This document shows positions 34,991 through 46,852 of a stretch of DNA of 64,000 bases, piece by piece (position 1 is the stretch's first letter; each line of letters starts with the position of its first letter). The DNA is from Apostichopus japonicus (lineage: Eukaryota > Echinodermata > Holothuroidea > Aspidochirotida > Stichopodidae), in contig NC_092572.1 of the NCBI RefSeq assembly GCF_037975245.1, positions 10,613,769 to 10,677,768 of the forward strand, written 5' to 3'. The position numbers and the translations under genes are program-made. The notes under the pieces were generated by a model. That model saw only the letters and a list, made by a program, of their open reading frames with translations. It was not told where the DNA came from and did not search any database.

Positions 34991-35989
34991 AATAGATTTT
35001 AAGTGACGAAAGCTTTGGGTAATTTATGGACCAGAAAGCTGAATGTGGCATGAATTACGACCGTTGTTTATATACACATCGTGGCAGTGCACGTTAATTC
35101 TTCGTGGCAAATTAGAGAAACCCACAGAAGATTCAGTGTGTACACGTAAATCAGAGATTTAAATGGAGTATACGACCAAATTGCCATGAAAGTCTGTAAT
35201 CGTACAGAATGTAACACCTATAGGCCCAGCTCTCAAACATGTGCCAGAAAAGCAAGTAACGGCCAAACAGTAGTATTTGCTTCCAAATAATTTTGTTTTT
35301 AGACATTGATGTACAATTAACTTAGACCCTGAAAATATGAAACAAAATTGAAAGGAAAAAAGATAATAAAATATATTTAAAAAAAAAAGGAACAGTAAAA
35401 TGAATAACATCTTACCTTTTTTGTTAAGTTTTCTTGTTGTTAACGGACCAGAAGGCGGCAATGGTGAATTGGTACGGTTACTGTATATTTACGCCTGAGA
35501 AAAAGAAATAATGTGGTATTTAATACGGTGTTTTGTATACAGTACTATCATTGCGCCCGTTGCAACAACAACAATTCGGAAGTTTCAATTGTGTTACGTT
35601 AGGGCCTACTAAATTTCTGATTATTCTATAATTTCAACATTTTACAGTCTTAATATGGAAATATTGAAAATAAAGAGAGATAAAATATCGTACCGATATT
35701 GCCAATATGTAGTAAATGCCTCGACTAGAGATTCCAAAACGTACGGTCGGCTGTGCACACGAAGATTTCTTATGGATAGACTTCACGATGTGAAATAACC
35801 AGCGTTTGTACAAGAGCATATAGCCTATATGGTGAATCTATATACACTGATACAGCTACAACAGAGATCAGCTGTTGTCTGCTGTGAATGCGTGGGTATT
35901 AGCCGGCTTGTGAATAGAGGAATTTAAATATCTATTCCTGAAGAATACCTACCATTCATCCCTCCAGATTCTTCTTTCAGAAAGAATGT
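34991..35989. other. Non-coding stretch, no gene seen
   Basis: AT-rich. No domain-bearing frame or convincing splice pair was found. Confidence 0.4.
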
Positions 35990-36600
35990 GATATGAATAT
36001 TCATTTCTGCAAATTTTACAATTGATTCGCTCTCTCTATAAACGTGAAAAAGGGTGTGGCAACAGTCATAAATACCTATGGAAACTATAAGGTGCCGTCA
36101 ACATGTTAACATGTTCACTAACATATATCAGAAAGGTGTTTTTCTTCAAAACGTTGAACTGGTCTCTCTGTAATCTCGGTGAATTTGAATATTGATTTAT
36201 GCAAATGTTACTTTGTTCAATTTGATTCGTGCCTTTATATATAAACGTGAAAAAAGGAAACTTGTGTGGCAATGGTTATAAATATTATATATCTATGGAA
36301 ACTTTAAGGTGCCGTCGACATGTTAAAATGTTCACTTATTTATGTCAGCAAGGTGTTTTTCTTCAAAACGTTGAACTGGTCTCTCTGTAATCTCGGTGAA
36401 TTTGAATATTGATTTATGCAAATGTTACTTTGTTCAATTTGATTCGTGCCTTTATATATAAACGTGAAAAAAAGAAAGAAACTGGTGTGACAATGGTCAT
36501 AAATATCTATGGAAACTTTAAGGTGCCGTCGACATGTTAAAATGTTCACTTATTTATGTCAGCAATGTGTTTTTGTGCATAACGTCTGAAATCTCGGTGA
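35990..36600. repeat. Tandem repeat, 217-224-bp unit
   Basis: Nearly three copies, with the marker AAGGTGCCGTC at 36089, 36306 and 36530. Units share CTTCAAAACGTTGAACTGG, TCTCGGTGAATTTGAATATTG and CCTTTATATATAAACGTG. The similar minus-strand peptides seen twice are a by-product of the duplication. Confidence 0.88.
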
Positions 36601-38167
36601 ATTGAAGAGAGAAAAAAACAGGTGTGATATCATTGTTGCAAATTGAAAAACCAAATCATTATTTATTTTATTTTCACTTTGGATTGGACAGGCTGTCAAA
36701 GTTGCTTCAGAAGACGATGAAGTTATCAATACACAAAATTATTGTAGTGTATTAAAATATATTAATGTATTCCATTGTTAAAGAAGAATATTGGATGTAT
36801 ATTTTAATGAAAACCTAAACCAAGATTTTTCAGTGTGCATGACATGACATCAGCTTGATTGAAGTTCCTTTTTTTCTCTGACCTTTCTAGAGAACTTGAC
36901 CCTCCTCTACACACACCCTTACCCCCCCCCCCCATCAGCTAACATCTATTCTCTCATCTTACTTGTGAACAGAGTCGCCATTAGGCAGTGCAAATTACAT
37001 TTATGATCAACCCTGTATTAGTGCTGAAATATTTGATTAACTCACACACTGTTGCTATAGTAATTCTGCCATTGATCTCCAACGCTGTTTACCTCATAAT
37101 AATTCAATAAAAGCAGATCACCTTGTCATAAAAATGATCGATGACAAATATACAACTATAATTTCAAGGAAACGCATAAATACAGGGAGAAAAAACTGCA
37201 TGGAAGCTGCATCGACATTTCTTTGCTGGTCAATGTTTTTCATCTGAATAAACAAACTAAGTTCACTCGCAAGTTTTCCGTTAACAAAAAAATCAATTAT
37301 CTGTGACAGTGAAACATATTATACGCAAATACCAAATGCAATTTTAGAATAGTCTTTCTTTGCTTATTATCCCTATACTATTAGAGATTCAAAGTCTTAT
37401 CTTAATTTCAACGGATGAAATGAGCTCGTCCAAAATAATGACTGTACTATAGGAAACCTAGACTTTTGCGTGGAGATTCTGGATTGGGCCTACAAAGAAA
37501 AAAGAACGAGCTCCACCAGTTTATGTTTTGGTTGCGCTGCTAACTAACAGACTATCAAGAAACAGGACAGCGTATATACAACAACTCTTTAAGTCTCTGA
37601 CGTAGTAGAACTAGCTCTTTATATTGTTCTCCTGATGCTAGAATGCACCAGTTCATAAAAGATAAATAATAAAAGCGTTTCCTACTCTTTTAGGATATAC
37701 TCGTGGAATATAATTGTTTTCAGTGTCAAGGTAATTAATTATGTTCCACGAAATGAACTAATTATGACGTCGTCATAAAGGATATTTCGAACTCGTCTAA
37801 AACAATTGGAACTCCAAACGGGATCGTTCGAATTCAGTACTTGACATATTGGCATCAAGGACCCATCGAATACGTAAGTTTTTCTTATATTGATTTTGAT
37901 TTTACCTTTAGCTGAAGCTATACGTAAAGATGCAATAGAGGTATCTTATTGTTTATAGGAATTGGGCAACGTAACCATTGTGTTACATTTTAGTAAATTC
38001 ATCTATTACTTAATTTATTATTATTGATACATATCTTAAATAAATGTTATATAAATATGTTTCGAATAATAGCACTTGAAACTGTATTTAAATTTATGTA
38101 TATCCACGTTAGAAATGTAAAACAAAATATGTGGAACTTAAACAATGAAATAAACTTATCCCCAACT
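36601..38167. other. Non-coding stretch, no gene seen
   Basis: A poly-C run of about 13 sits at 36927. Otherwise AT-rich unique-looking sequence. Confidence 0.4.
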
Positions 38168-38312
38168 TGATAGTTAATTACGCCACACAAATCTGCGTTA
38201 AGGATGTTAATTATTGATAGTTAATTACGCCTTACATGTCTGCGTTAAATGATGTTAATTATTTATAGTTAATTACGCCTTACAGATCTGCGTTCAGGAT
38301 GTTAATTAATTG
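38168..38312. repeat. Minisatellite, 47-48-bp unit
   Basis: Three copies of a unit with TAGTTAATTACGCC, TCTGCGTT and GATGTTAATTA, starting at 38171, 38218 and 38266. Confidence 0.9.
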
Positions 38313-41300
38313 GTTTGGAAAATTTTCAGAATCTTGAGAACATCGGAGTAAGCCCAAAGGCAAACCTCTAGAATGGACTGTAGGATACAATAGTGATAGT
38401 GCGGGCACATGGCGCAGTGCATAATAGTGAGCGTGTGTGTGAGTGTATATATGGGAGAGGGAGGGGGGGGGTGGGTACGAATCAAAATATAATTATTTTG
38501 CTTTTCTGTGATATACCCGTTGGTTTCTTCCTATTTGATATAAATCAGGGACGGATCCAGGACTTTATTGCGAAGGGACCCGTGTGAACCTTGTGTTCGT
38601 TGAAGCCGGCTCTAATAGTAGAGGGCTCTCTCGTAGAGCCCCTACCCCCCCCCCCAAGTTAGGTGTGGTATGGTACATTCTGAGGCACAGGCTATACATT
38701 GGGTATATAGTTATGTTAGTATGTACGATATGGTTTTGCTAATATCAAATTTAACCTGTTCTATGGGTTGAAAAAAGAGGGCGTGTACACCCCGCCCCCC
38801 CCCCCCGGATCAGTGCATGTAAGACGTGATAACTACGCTCAGTTAACAATATCAGTTCATATTTAGAGACTGGTACAGACTCCGTTTATTTCCCATCTAC
38901 CTTGATGACTCTTTGTTTTTTCTTTCTTGCGCGCCAGTCAAACTGAGTCCACCCCCCCCCCCCCCCATGTGTAGGAAGTTAAAATGAGCTAATTCGGACC
39001 TGTTGCAAGGATCCAAATCGTATACCTATTTGCAACAAAAATGAAAGAAAATGTTAAAATAAGGAGATACATTTTAACCTGATTTAAAATTGTCCGTATA
39101 CCAAAAATAGATAGAGAGACAATGAAATGTACATAGGCTTAGGCCGACACAATAATATCAAAACCAAAGAAAACAAATATGGCTACTCAATTTTTTTGAT
39201 AATTTAATGCAATAAATAAAACTCTGCAACCCATCAACTTAAGAAATTATTTTTCGTTGTACTGATGTAAATTTTGTGGATTAAAATACTATAAGCATAT
39301 TTATTTATTATTTTTTTTTATGAGACTTTGAGTGTCGTAGAAATACCGTATAAAGTTCATTATCTAACCATGTAATTCAGATGAATATTCATGTTTAAGT
39401 TTCCCAAAACTCATCGATAAATTAACGGAAAAGAGGAAATTGTTTATTCGACTTCAGAGATAAATTTATCGATTAAAAAAAAAACACCGATCGAACCGTG
39501 AGACGGATTACTCATGTAATACCGTGGCTATTTACATCTGAGTTCTTATTAATAACAGTTTCTAAATTCAGGTTTGATTTTGAAATAACAGCAAGGGGTC
39601 GTGGCATTCAGTTCTATAATTAAATACAGATATCATGTGGAGGACTAATATACAGCAAATGGTTAGCGATATTGTTGTCCTATATCATTCGTGACTTACG
39701 TATTTTAACGACAGAATGTTCCCAAAATTATCAAACATTCCTCGAAATGTATTTAGTATATTTATTTTGCTATTTTGAAGACCCCCGCCCCTCCCCTCAA
39801 ACAAAAAAGATACTAATAAATTGATGATCAGAATATGTAGGGAAGAAGAAAAGGCGTTTGAATCCAGAGAAGGAACAGGACGGATTTAATGGGAAATGAA
39901 AAACAGCTGGAATGTGTGTTATTATTTATTGGGCACTGAAGACCCTCACCAGTCTTATTGGTCACTCAGCTTTTGAGGGACAGGGTCAGGGGGGGGGGAG
40001 GGCTGTTATTAATATGTGCGGTTGGCAGGGGTGGCCTGTTCTACTGCCTTTCTGAAGAAGAAGAAGTTGCATCAAACTTGTTGTGTGTGACAGTGGTTTT
40101 TACCTTCAATGTGTTCATGTATGAAAGTGCACTAAACCTATACAGAGAGATCAGTGAGAATGCTTTAGCTCTGCATATGCTGCTAATGTGCTGATCAGCT
40201 GTGTCTTGAAAACAGTAAATCATTTTGATTTGTCTCGAAACTGATACATACTAAAAGAAAACACTACAATATATTGCATTCACGTCTTTCTCTGATGAAA
40301 AATGTACTAAAACAAGTATATATATAGCAAGTTTAAAATATTTGTCAAACCTCAGCTTTCAATTAGTATTTAACTTCACTCACAACACTGTATACACGGG
40401 ACAGACATTGTTATCTTTTTGAGCAATTAAGTTAGTTAATTAAGAGCTGAGATTGTCCACTTTCGTTATTGTTATCTACCCAAGAATATATAACGTATGA
40501 AAGTAACTCGATAACATAGAAAGGCCAACAAAGAAAGGTCATTCCCCGAAAAAGTCAAAACGTTGTTACGTAACTAACCATGCATAAAGCATTGATTTTC
40601 GCATGCAAATATTACTTACTACAGTAAACGTTTGAAGAGCTATCTCGCACTTTGACTAGATTTTAACTGTAAGCACGCTGTAGATAGACTACTGATAATG
40701 CATACAGATGCAGTTACGTAACAATATGGAAGGGTCTGCTATTTCCTGGTTAGGCCAGGGAAACATAACAACTCCCTGGTTAGACTGACGGGAGCGGTCG
40801 CGTTAATTTGTGTCATAAGAATGTAGGTCTAAAGCCAGGACAACTATATGTGTGTCCGTGTGTGTGGGGGGGGGGTGGGAGGGGGGTGATGGCCTGACGT
40901 GGGAATGGGGAGGCGGTGTCAGCACCGGTCCTGGATGTATTAGGGGGGGGGGCACGGGGAAATATACCATAAAGAATAATTCTGAAGGGATCTTAGGAGG
41001 GACTGGTGACATAATTGTCCTCGGAGATACCTCTCGAGTCCCTTAAGTTGTATGTTGGGGGGGGGGGAGGCAACGGGGGGGGGTGGGCAATCTGTGTGTA
41101 GCCTACAATGAGGTCACCTATCCCTGTAACCAATATATGGCACAGGATGAAAACTTATGACTGGTTATTGTCTCTCAATCACTTTCCATTACACGTTATA
41201 CTATACATGCTGTCAGTCTATACATTGGTAATTCGTCTAGGACTCTAGGGAATAGATCTAATGAAACAGAAGGAAGCACTGAGTGTAGATTTGAAAATTT

Positions 41301-43004
41301 CGACAACAGGTTTGAGAATTACTCACCCTTTGAGAGCAGGATCTTGTTTCTCCTCAGGGAGAGTAATAAAGCTGACCCCCGGACGCTTCCACATGTGGGA
41401 ACGGGTAGTAGATCATTGTGGAACGAAAGAAGCATTAAGCACCCACAAATAGGTCACGGTGGTCTTTTATACAAATCAATTAGCTACAGGTACTTTTAGT
41501 ATTAATTAACTCCCGTCTTACGACTTGCGCCGGTCTGTGTTTATGCGGAAGTGACGTAGAGAAGAAACCGGCGAAATGTTACCCCAAAAAATCCAAATCA
41601 CTTTTTAAAGTAAATCGTATAGTATCTTTACTTTCCATTAATATGTACAATTTCTCATCAGACCCCCCCTCCCTCATCCTTCACCCACACACACTTACTG
41701 ACACATCCATATACAGACACACACATACAGTAAATCGCATACATTCCGTCAGAATTTAAAAAAAAAAACAATTACAAACTATACATCTACAACGAAAAAA
41801 TGTAACATTTAGAAGTCACATGACTGTTGAAAAATACGACGTCTTTTTAGTAGCACCGACGAAGACGATGGAATGATATAACAGTCAAGTTGTAAATGAT
41901 TTAAAAATAGGAAAAGTGAAATAATGAAGGAAAAGTGGGCTAGAAAGAGAATATGATTTCACCACCCAGGAAGTTCAAATAACATTTCTTGATCGCTTCC
42001 AGTCTGCTAATTTACGGTCTCGTATACTAACTATAGATACGATGGTATCGGAACAAGGTCGAGGGGCAGGGAAACCATTAAATTTAGTCTTCGAGTCCTG
42101 TATAAAGTTCAATAATGCATGAAATGGAATTGAAAACAATAAGTCAAGAATCTGCTGTAGTGCTCTCGGAAATGTTAAAAAGAGGCTTATGCGTATAGTC
42201 AGAAATGGTAAACTTTAGTTATTGGTAATGGGAGGGGGTGGGGAAGAGGGGAGGTTGAGGTGGAGGGTAGGGTGGGGTGAGGAGAAAGGCGAGGAGAAAG
42301 GGAGGGGGGAGGAAGGAGTGAAGTAGGAAGGGTAGGGGAGGAGCAGAGAGAGAGGCTACGGTAGGTGGGCCTCTTGCTAGCCATACCCACAACTCTATTG
42401 TACACTAGATTATAAAAGTGTACGGAAAGAAGGCGACTTGTTATCGTATCAGAAATATGACCATCTATAAAATATTTGTTAATAATTTCATATCACGTCT
42501 AGTCTGAATGGATTACCATTTGGCAAACTTTAATTTATGTTTTGGAATATATATTTTACTGCAATATGTAGGTAAATAGTATTGTTTTAGCTTTTGCGGT
42601 GGTGGGGGGGGGGGTATGGGGGGAGTTAAATTTACAACTTGTCTTTATATAAAAACAACGGTGAATCGGTCAAGGTAATTGCTTGTTATTACTCAACTTT
42701 CAGATCGATAAATTTACTTTCAATGTGTTTACAAAACGAAGGGCGCAATACACTTACATAAACAAGTACACGACAGAGCATGACATCTTACAAGTTATTT
42801 ACATCAGTTTACGGTCTAAATTTTCTCGATTTCTCTCTCCGAAGATTTACCAATATTTTGGGCTTCCGACAAATCCTATTAACCTTCTTTGAATGAAATA
42901 ATCCCGGAGGATGTTAGATGTTTGATTCTATTGTATAAGCATCAATATCATCTACGTATTGGACTACGGAGCGACTGCCTTGACGCTGAAGTATAGCGTT
43001 ACCT
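38313..43004. other. Non-coding stretch with many G/C homopolymers
   Basis: No gene is seen. Poly-C or poly-G runs of 8 to 15 occur near 38465, 38646, 38796, 38953, 40866, 41058 and 42606, and G/A-rich patches near 42225-42345. Short plus-strand frames at 39958-40194 and 42683-42892 lack support. A 15-base AACAACTCCCTGGTT at 40768 recurs at 48499 and 57901. Confidence 0.45.
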
Positions 43005-43495
43005 TATGTATTGTGTATATGTACATTGTGCTTTATGTATTATGTTTTACGTAGTAGTCATTACGCATTATGTGTTACCTATTACGTATAGCATCTTTGT
43101 TATATCATAACACTATATATAATACGCACGTTGTGCATATTACGCACAGACCTTTTACGCATATCATTCCATCTAATTATTAGTGAATATTACGCAAAAT
43201 ATACATATTATTGCATATACTGTATATTACGCATGTATGTATGCATGTGACGCGTATTATGCATTGTGCCATATACATATGTACATTACGCACTTTATGC
43301 ATATTATGCGTATGACGCATATTATGCATATTATGACATGTTAAATTCTTACGCGTATTAAGCATATATCCGCGTATTACGCTTCTTATTCACATTACGT
43401 CATATTCCGTACATTACGCATGTCCCAGTTTTACCGCATAGATCCCTTGTAGATTATGAGGTATTCAATTGTGCGTTATGCATATATCACATCGC
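43005..43495. repeat. Degenerate short-unit repeat, TTACGCATAT theme
   Basis: Dozens of diverged ATTACGCAT, TTATGCAT and GTGACGC-like words occur at about 10-12-bp spacing. It looks like an old minisatellite that has decayed, with CpG kept or lost in different words. Confidence 0.7.
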
Positions 43496-44232
43496 TTTGT
43501 CAGACAGTGGCATGCTAAAACAAACCATCATAGCTTAAAAGTTCAAACCAGCGACAACTCCTGCCCCGATTGATTATTATATGGTAAGTAAGCTAGGCGT
43601 ATAGGAACACCTATACTATGAAATAGTGATAGGCATTCCGCCTAGTGTTAATGTTATCATATGAAAGACAATAGAATAACTCAAGATTTTAAACATCAGC
43701 TAAGAGTGACATGAATGTAACTTCATTTGATGGGCAAAAGGAAAAAAAAAATTAGAACGCCAACGCAGCCAGCTGTTTTAAGTAAAATTAATATGCCATT
43801 GACATGCAATATCACACTTAACAGCAAGAGAGAGAAACAGTTCAACAAATACCACCATATTATCAATACTTTGGTCTCAGCTCTAGATATGGTTGTGTGC
43901 TTGTACTTTATATAGCTTTACTCCAAATAATTCCTCGCGTACTATACTCCAGGAAATTAATCACAGTGAGTATTGCTTGTAATGTCACCACTGGGCAGAT
44001 GGTCTTCGAGAGCGTACATATATTTTACAATCTTCTTGGGCGAATTTGTCTCGTTATGTGATACATAGGAAATGTTTACTCAGCTGTCAATATACTCTGA
44101 ATTCAATCTTCTTCAAAATTATCATTCATTTTGTTTTGTAATAAATATATTATTATATTGTATAGTGGATCAATGATATTTCTCCATTACAAAGAAACAA
44201 GAAGATAGTTTACCATCATCTCCGTTACTATG
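43496..44232. other. Non-coding stretch, no gene seen
   Basis: AT-rich unique sequence between the decayed repeat and the MITE. Confidence 0.4.
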
Positions 44233-44240
44233 GTGATGCA

Positions 44241-44871
44241 CAGGGGCGTAGCGAGCGGGGGGTGTGGGGGGTGTCACACCCCCCCAATAATTTGGTCGCT
44301 GTCGGCAAATTTTGGGTCTGTCGGCAAAAGGAGAAAAGGTGAAGAGAGCGGAAGGGGAAGAAAGAAGGAAAGTTGAATAGAGAAAGGGAGAACGGGAGCT
44401 TCTTCCGTGCCAAATTTGACTTAAAATATGCACCAGATTGCATCTAAGGACGTTTCAAAACTAAAAAGTTTCCAAAGGGGGAGGGGTAGACCTCCTACCC
44501 TTAGACCCCTCCCCCATTTGAGTCACCACTTCCAGATCCGTCGGCAAATCAAATTTGACTTAAAATATGCACCAGATTGCATCTAAGGACATTTCAAAAC
44601 TAAAAAATTGCCAAAGGGGAGGGGGACACCCCTCCCCTTAGACCCCTCCCCCATTTCAGTCACCACTTCCAGATCCGTCGGCAAATCAAATTTGACTTTA
44701 AATATACACCAGATTGCATCTAAGGACGTTTCAAAACTAAAACATTGCCAAAGGGGAGGGGGACACCCCCTCCCCTTAGACCCCTCCCCCATTTCAGTCA
44801 CCACTTCCAGATCCGTCGGCAAATCAAATTATCCACACCCCCCCAACAAAAACCCCTTCGCTACGCCCCTG
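44241..44871. mobile_element. hAT-type MITE with internal 138-bp array
   Basis: Ends CAGGGGCGTAGCGA and TTCGCTACGCCCCTG are inverted repeats. A perfect 8-bp duplication GTGATGCA flanks the element (44233-44240 and 44872-44879). The 631-bp interior is mainly three tandem units of 137-139 bp starting at 44411, 44550 and 44687. Each holds CAAATTTGACTT, CAGATTGCATCTAAGGAC, CCCTTAGACCCCTCCCCC and ATCCGTCGGCAAATC. No transposase is encoded. The frames through it are non-coding consequences of the array. Confidence 0.93.
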
Positions 44872-44879
44872 GTGATGCA

Positions 44880-45966
44880 AGTATTTATTATGATATTGCC
44901 AGATACATTCATAACTTCTTTTACAAACAACTTTGAAAATTGTACGTCGTAAATCGTAAAATCATTTCATGTGCATGCTTTGACTTAGCCTGTTACTTAT
45001 AATAGTGAAGAAATTTACAACACCTTCTAAAGAGATTTAGAACTCAACCAAGGCTGTAGAACACACTTCTTCTGTTAAAGTTTCAACACTCATGTTGGAT
45101 ACTGGTAAACAAGGGGGGGGGGGGAGGGAGGGCTGGAGGTGGGAAGAGGAGGACGGTGAGCGAGGGGGAGAACGCGTTAGATTTTTCACATTTCTGTTCA
45201 ATCTCCTTATAAGCGATGTCTAATTTACTACACACTACGTTGCTTTGTCAAACTGTTGGGTCGAGTCGAGCTTGTTCGGTACATTTTTCATGTATTATCT
45301 TTTTATGTATCCAATACTTTTATCAAATACTTTTCTCTTCTAAGATTAGGGAAGAGATCAGTGCATTGTCTTTCCACTGTTGGAGAGGGGTGGGGAGGGG
45401 GACGGGGGGGGGTGGTGATTCTTGCCATGTATGTTACTGTGACTGCATGACATCTCGTCCCAACTTGGCAAAGCTTCTTCAGAGAGTGAATAGTTTTAGG
45501 AAAAACGATTTTTCTTAGCCTCATTACATATAGCAAAACAACAAAATGGGAGATAGCAATGTAAGGTTTATTGTACAAAATAGAAGTAATCAGGCGAAAA
45601 GGGTTTTTCTTGAAGACGGGGGTATGATTCCTGTATATGCCTATCTATAGTTTGCTTATACCCGGGTGTATTGTGATATGACCATAGATATTGCTCATAC
45701 CCCCCAATGGCCCCGCTGTATTCTCCTGGCGCGTCCAATATGTCAATTGAGTTAATTACGCACTGTGACGTCATCGGTGTTAAGCCGTTGCTAGCTCAAG
45801 TTAAAACACACATGTGAGGATATTAACATTAGGCCTGAATAAAGGTGTAATGACAGGTTCATCCTGTTGACCTACATGGGAAACATTTCTCTTCAATTAA
45901 GAAGGTGTGAGAAGTGATGAATAAACTGACTCCACGATATCTTATCGGTTTCTTCTTCTTGTGCGA
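44880..45966. other. Non-coding stretch, no gene seen
   Basis: G runs occur at 45112 and 45402. Frames at 45216-45518 pass through these runs and carry no recognisable domain. Confidence 0.4.
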
Positions 45967-46234
45967 TTAATAATAATAATAATATTCCACTTTTATATAG
46001 CGCTTTATACCAGCAATAGGTCTCAAAGCGCTTTACAGACGATATAACCCTCCAGGCCGCTGCAGTTATATACTGCGCCCAATGACATGTTACCTCACAG
46101 GTACCCCTGGGTGGAGAGAGGCAATCGAGATAAGCATCTTGCCCAAGGACACAACGTAGTGAACTAGGCAGGAGTCGAACCAGCAAATCCTTGGATCACG
46201 AGTCCGACGCCTTAGCCAATCGTCCACCACGCTC
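45967..46234 (-). mobile_element. tRNA-derived SINE (family C)
   Basis: On the minus strand the head GTGGACGATTGGCTAAGGCG then TCGGACTCGTGATCC is tRNA-like, with A box TTGGCTAAGGCG and B box GGTTCGACTCC. The body includes GTTGTGTCCTTGGGCAAG, a motif common in marine-animal SINEs. The 3' end reads AGCGCTTTGAGACC, then AAAGCGCTATATAAAAGTGG, and finishes in an ATT repeat. This AGCGCTATATAA end plus ATT tail resembles the 3' ends of CR1/L2-group LINEs, which would supply the enzymes for its movement. Confidence 0.88.
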
Positions 46235-46440
46235 TCAATTAATTGGTTTTGTAAACAGAATAGGGAAGGGTATTCGTTTTATGTACAAGAAGGAGTTACA
46301 AAGGATTAATACACCGATGATAACATATCTTATCGGTTTCTTCTTTTTCATGTTCGGTTAACCAGTGTGATTATATATACCGAATACCAAAGGTTATTCG
46401 CATTTGTACTTGTACATTCATTCGTGATGGTCGATGCCAA

Positions 46441-46441
<1 letters not shown>
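46235..46441. other. Spacer, no gene seen
   Basis: Unique AT-rich sequence. It repeats the ATCTTATCGGTTTCTTCTT of 45940 at 46328, a short local duplication around the SINE. Confidence 0.5.
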
Positions 46442-46515
<74 letters not shown>

Positions 46516-46809
46516 TATATATATATATATATATATATATCATATATATATCATATATATATCATATATATCACATATCATATCATATCATATCATATCA
46601 TATATATCACATATATATCACATATATCATATATATCATATATATATCATATATATCATATCATATATATATCATATATATATATATATCATATATATAT
46701 ATCATATATATATATATCATATATATATATATATCATATATATATATCATATATCATATCATATATATATCATATATATATCATATATATATCATATATA
46801 TATATATCA

Positions 46810-46847
<38 letters not shown>

Positions 46848-46852
46848 CATAT
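46442..46852. repeat. AT-rich microsatellite with ATATC units
   Basis: An AT dinucleotide array, then mixed TATATC/ACATATC/CATAT words, then AT again. The interior C-containing words give it some higher-order structure. The open plus frame (IYIYHI repeats) is not a gene. Confidence 0.97.

Noticed and set aside
36066-36549. A repeated minus-strand peptide (FIYKGTNQIEQSNICINQYS) as a duplicated gene
   Set aside because: It follows a 217-224-bp tandem DNA repeat whose similarity continues equally outside the frame, so it is not protein-level conservation.
38548-38815. A MITE starting CAGGGACGGATCC
   Set aside because: The only possible partner end (CCGGATCAGTGCATG) matches poorly and there is no target duplication.
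44583-44952. Overlapping frames of about 80-114 codons on both strands
   Set aside because: They lie within the 138-bp tandem array of a MITE with exact target duplications.
46367-46843. 158-codon plus frame of Ile/Tyr/His repeats
   Set aside because: It is a translation of an AT microsatellite with ATATC words.
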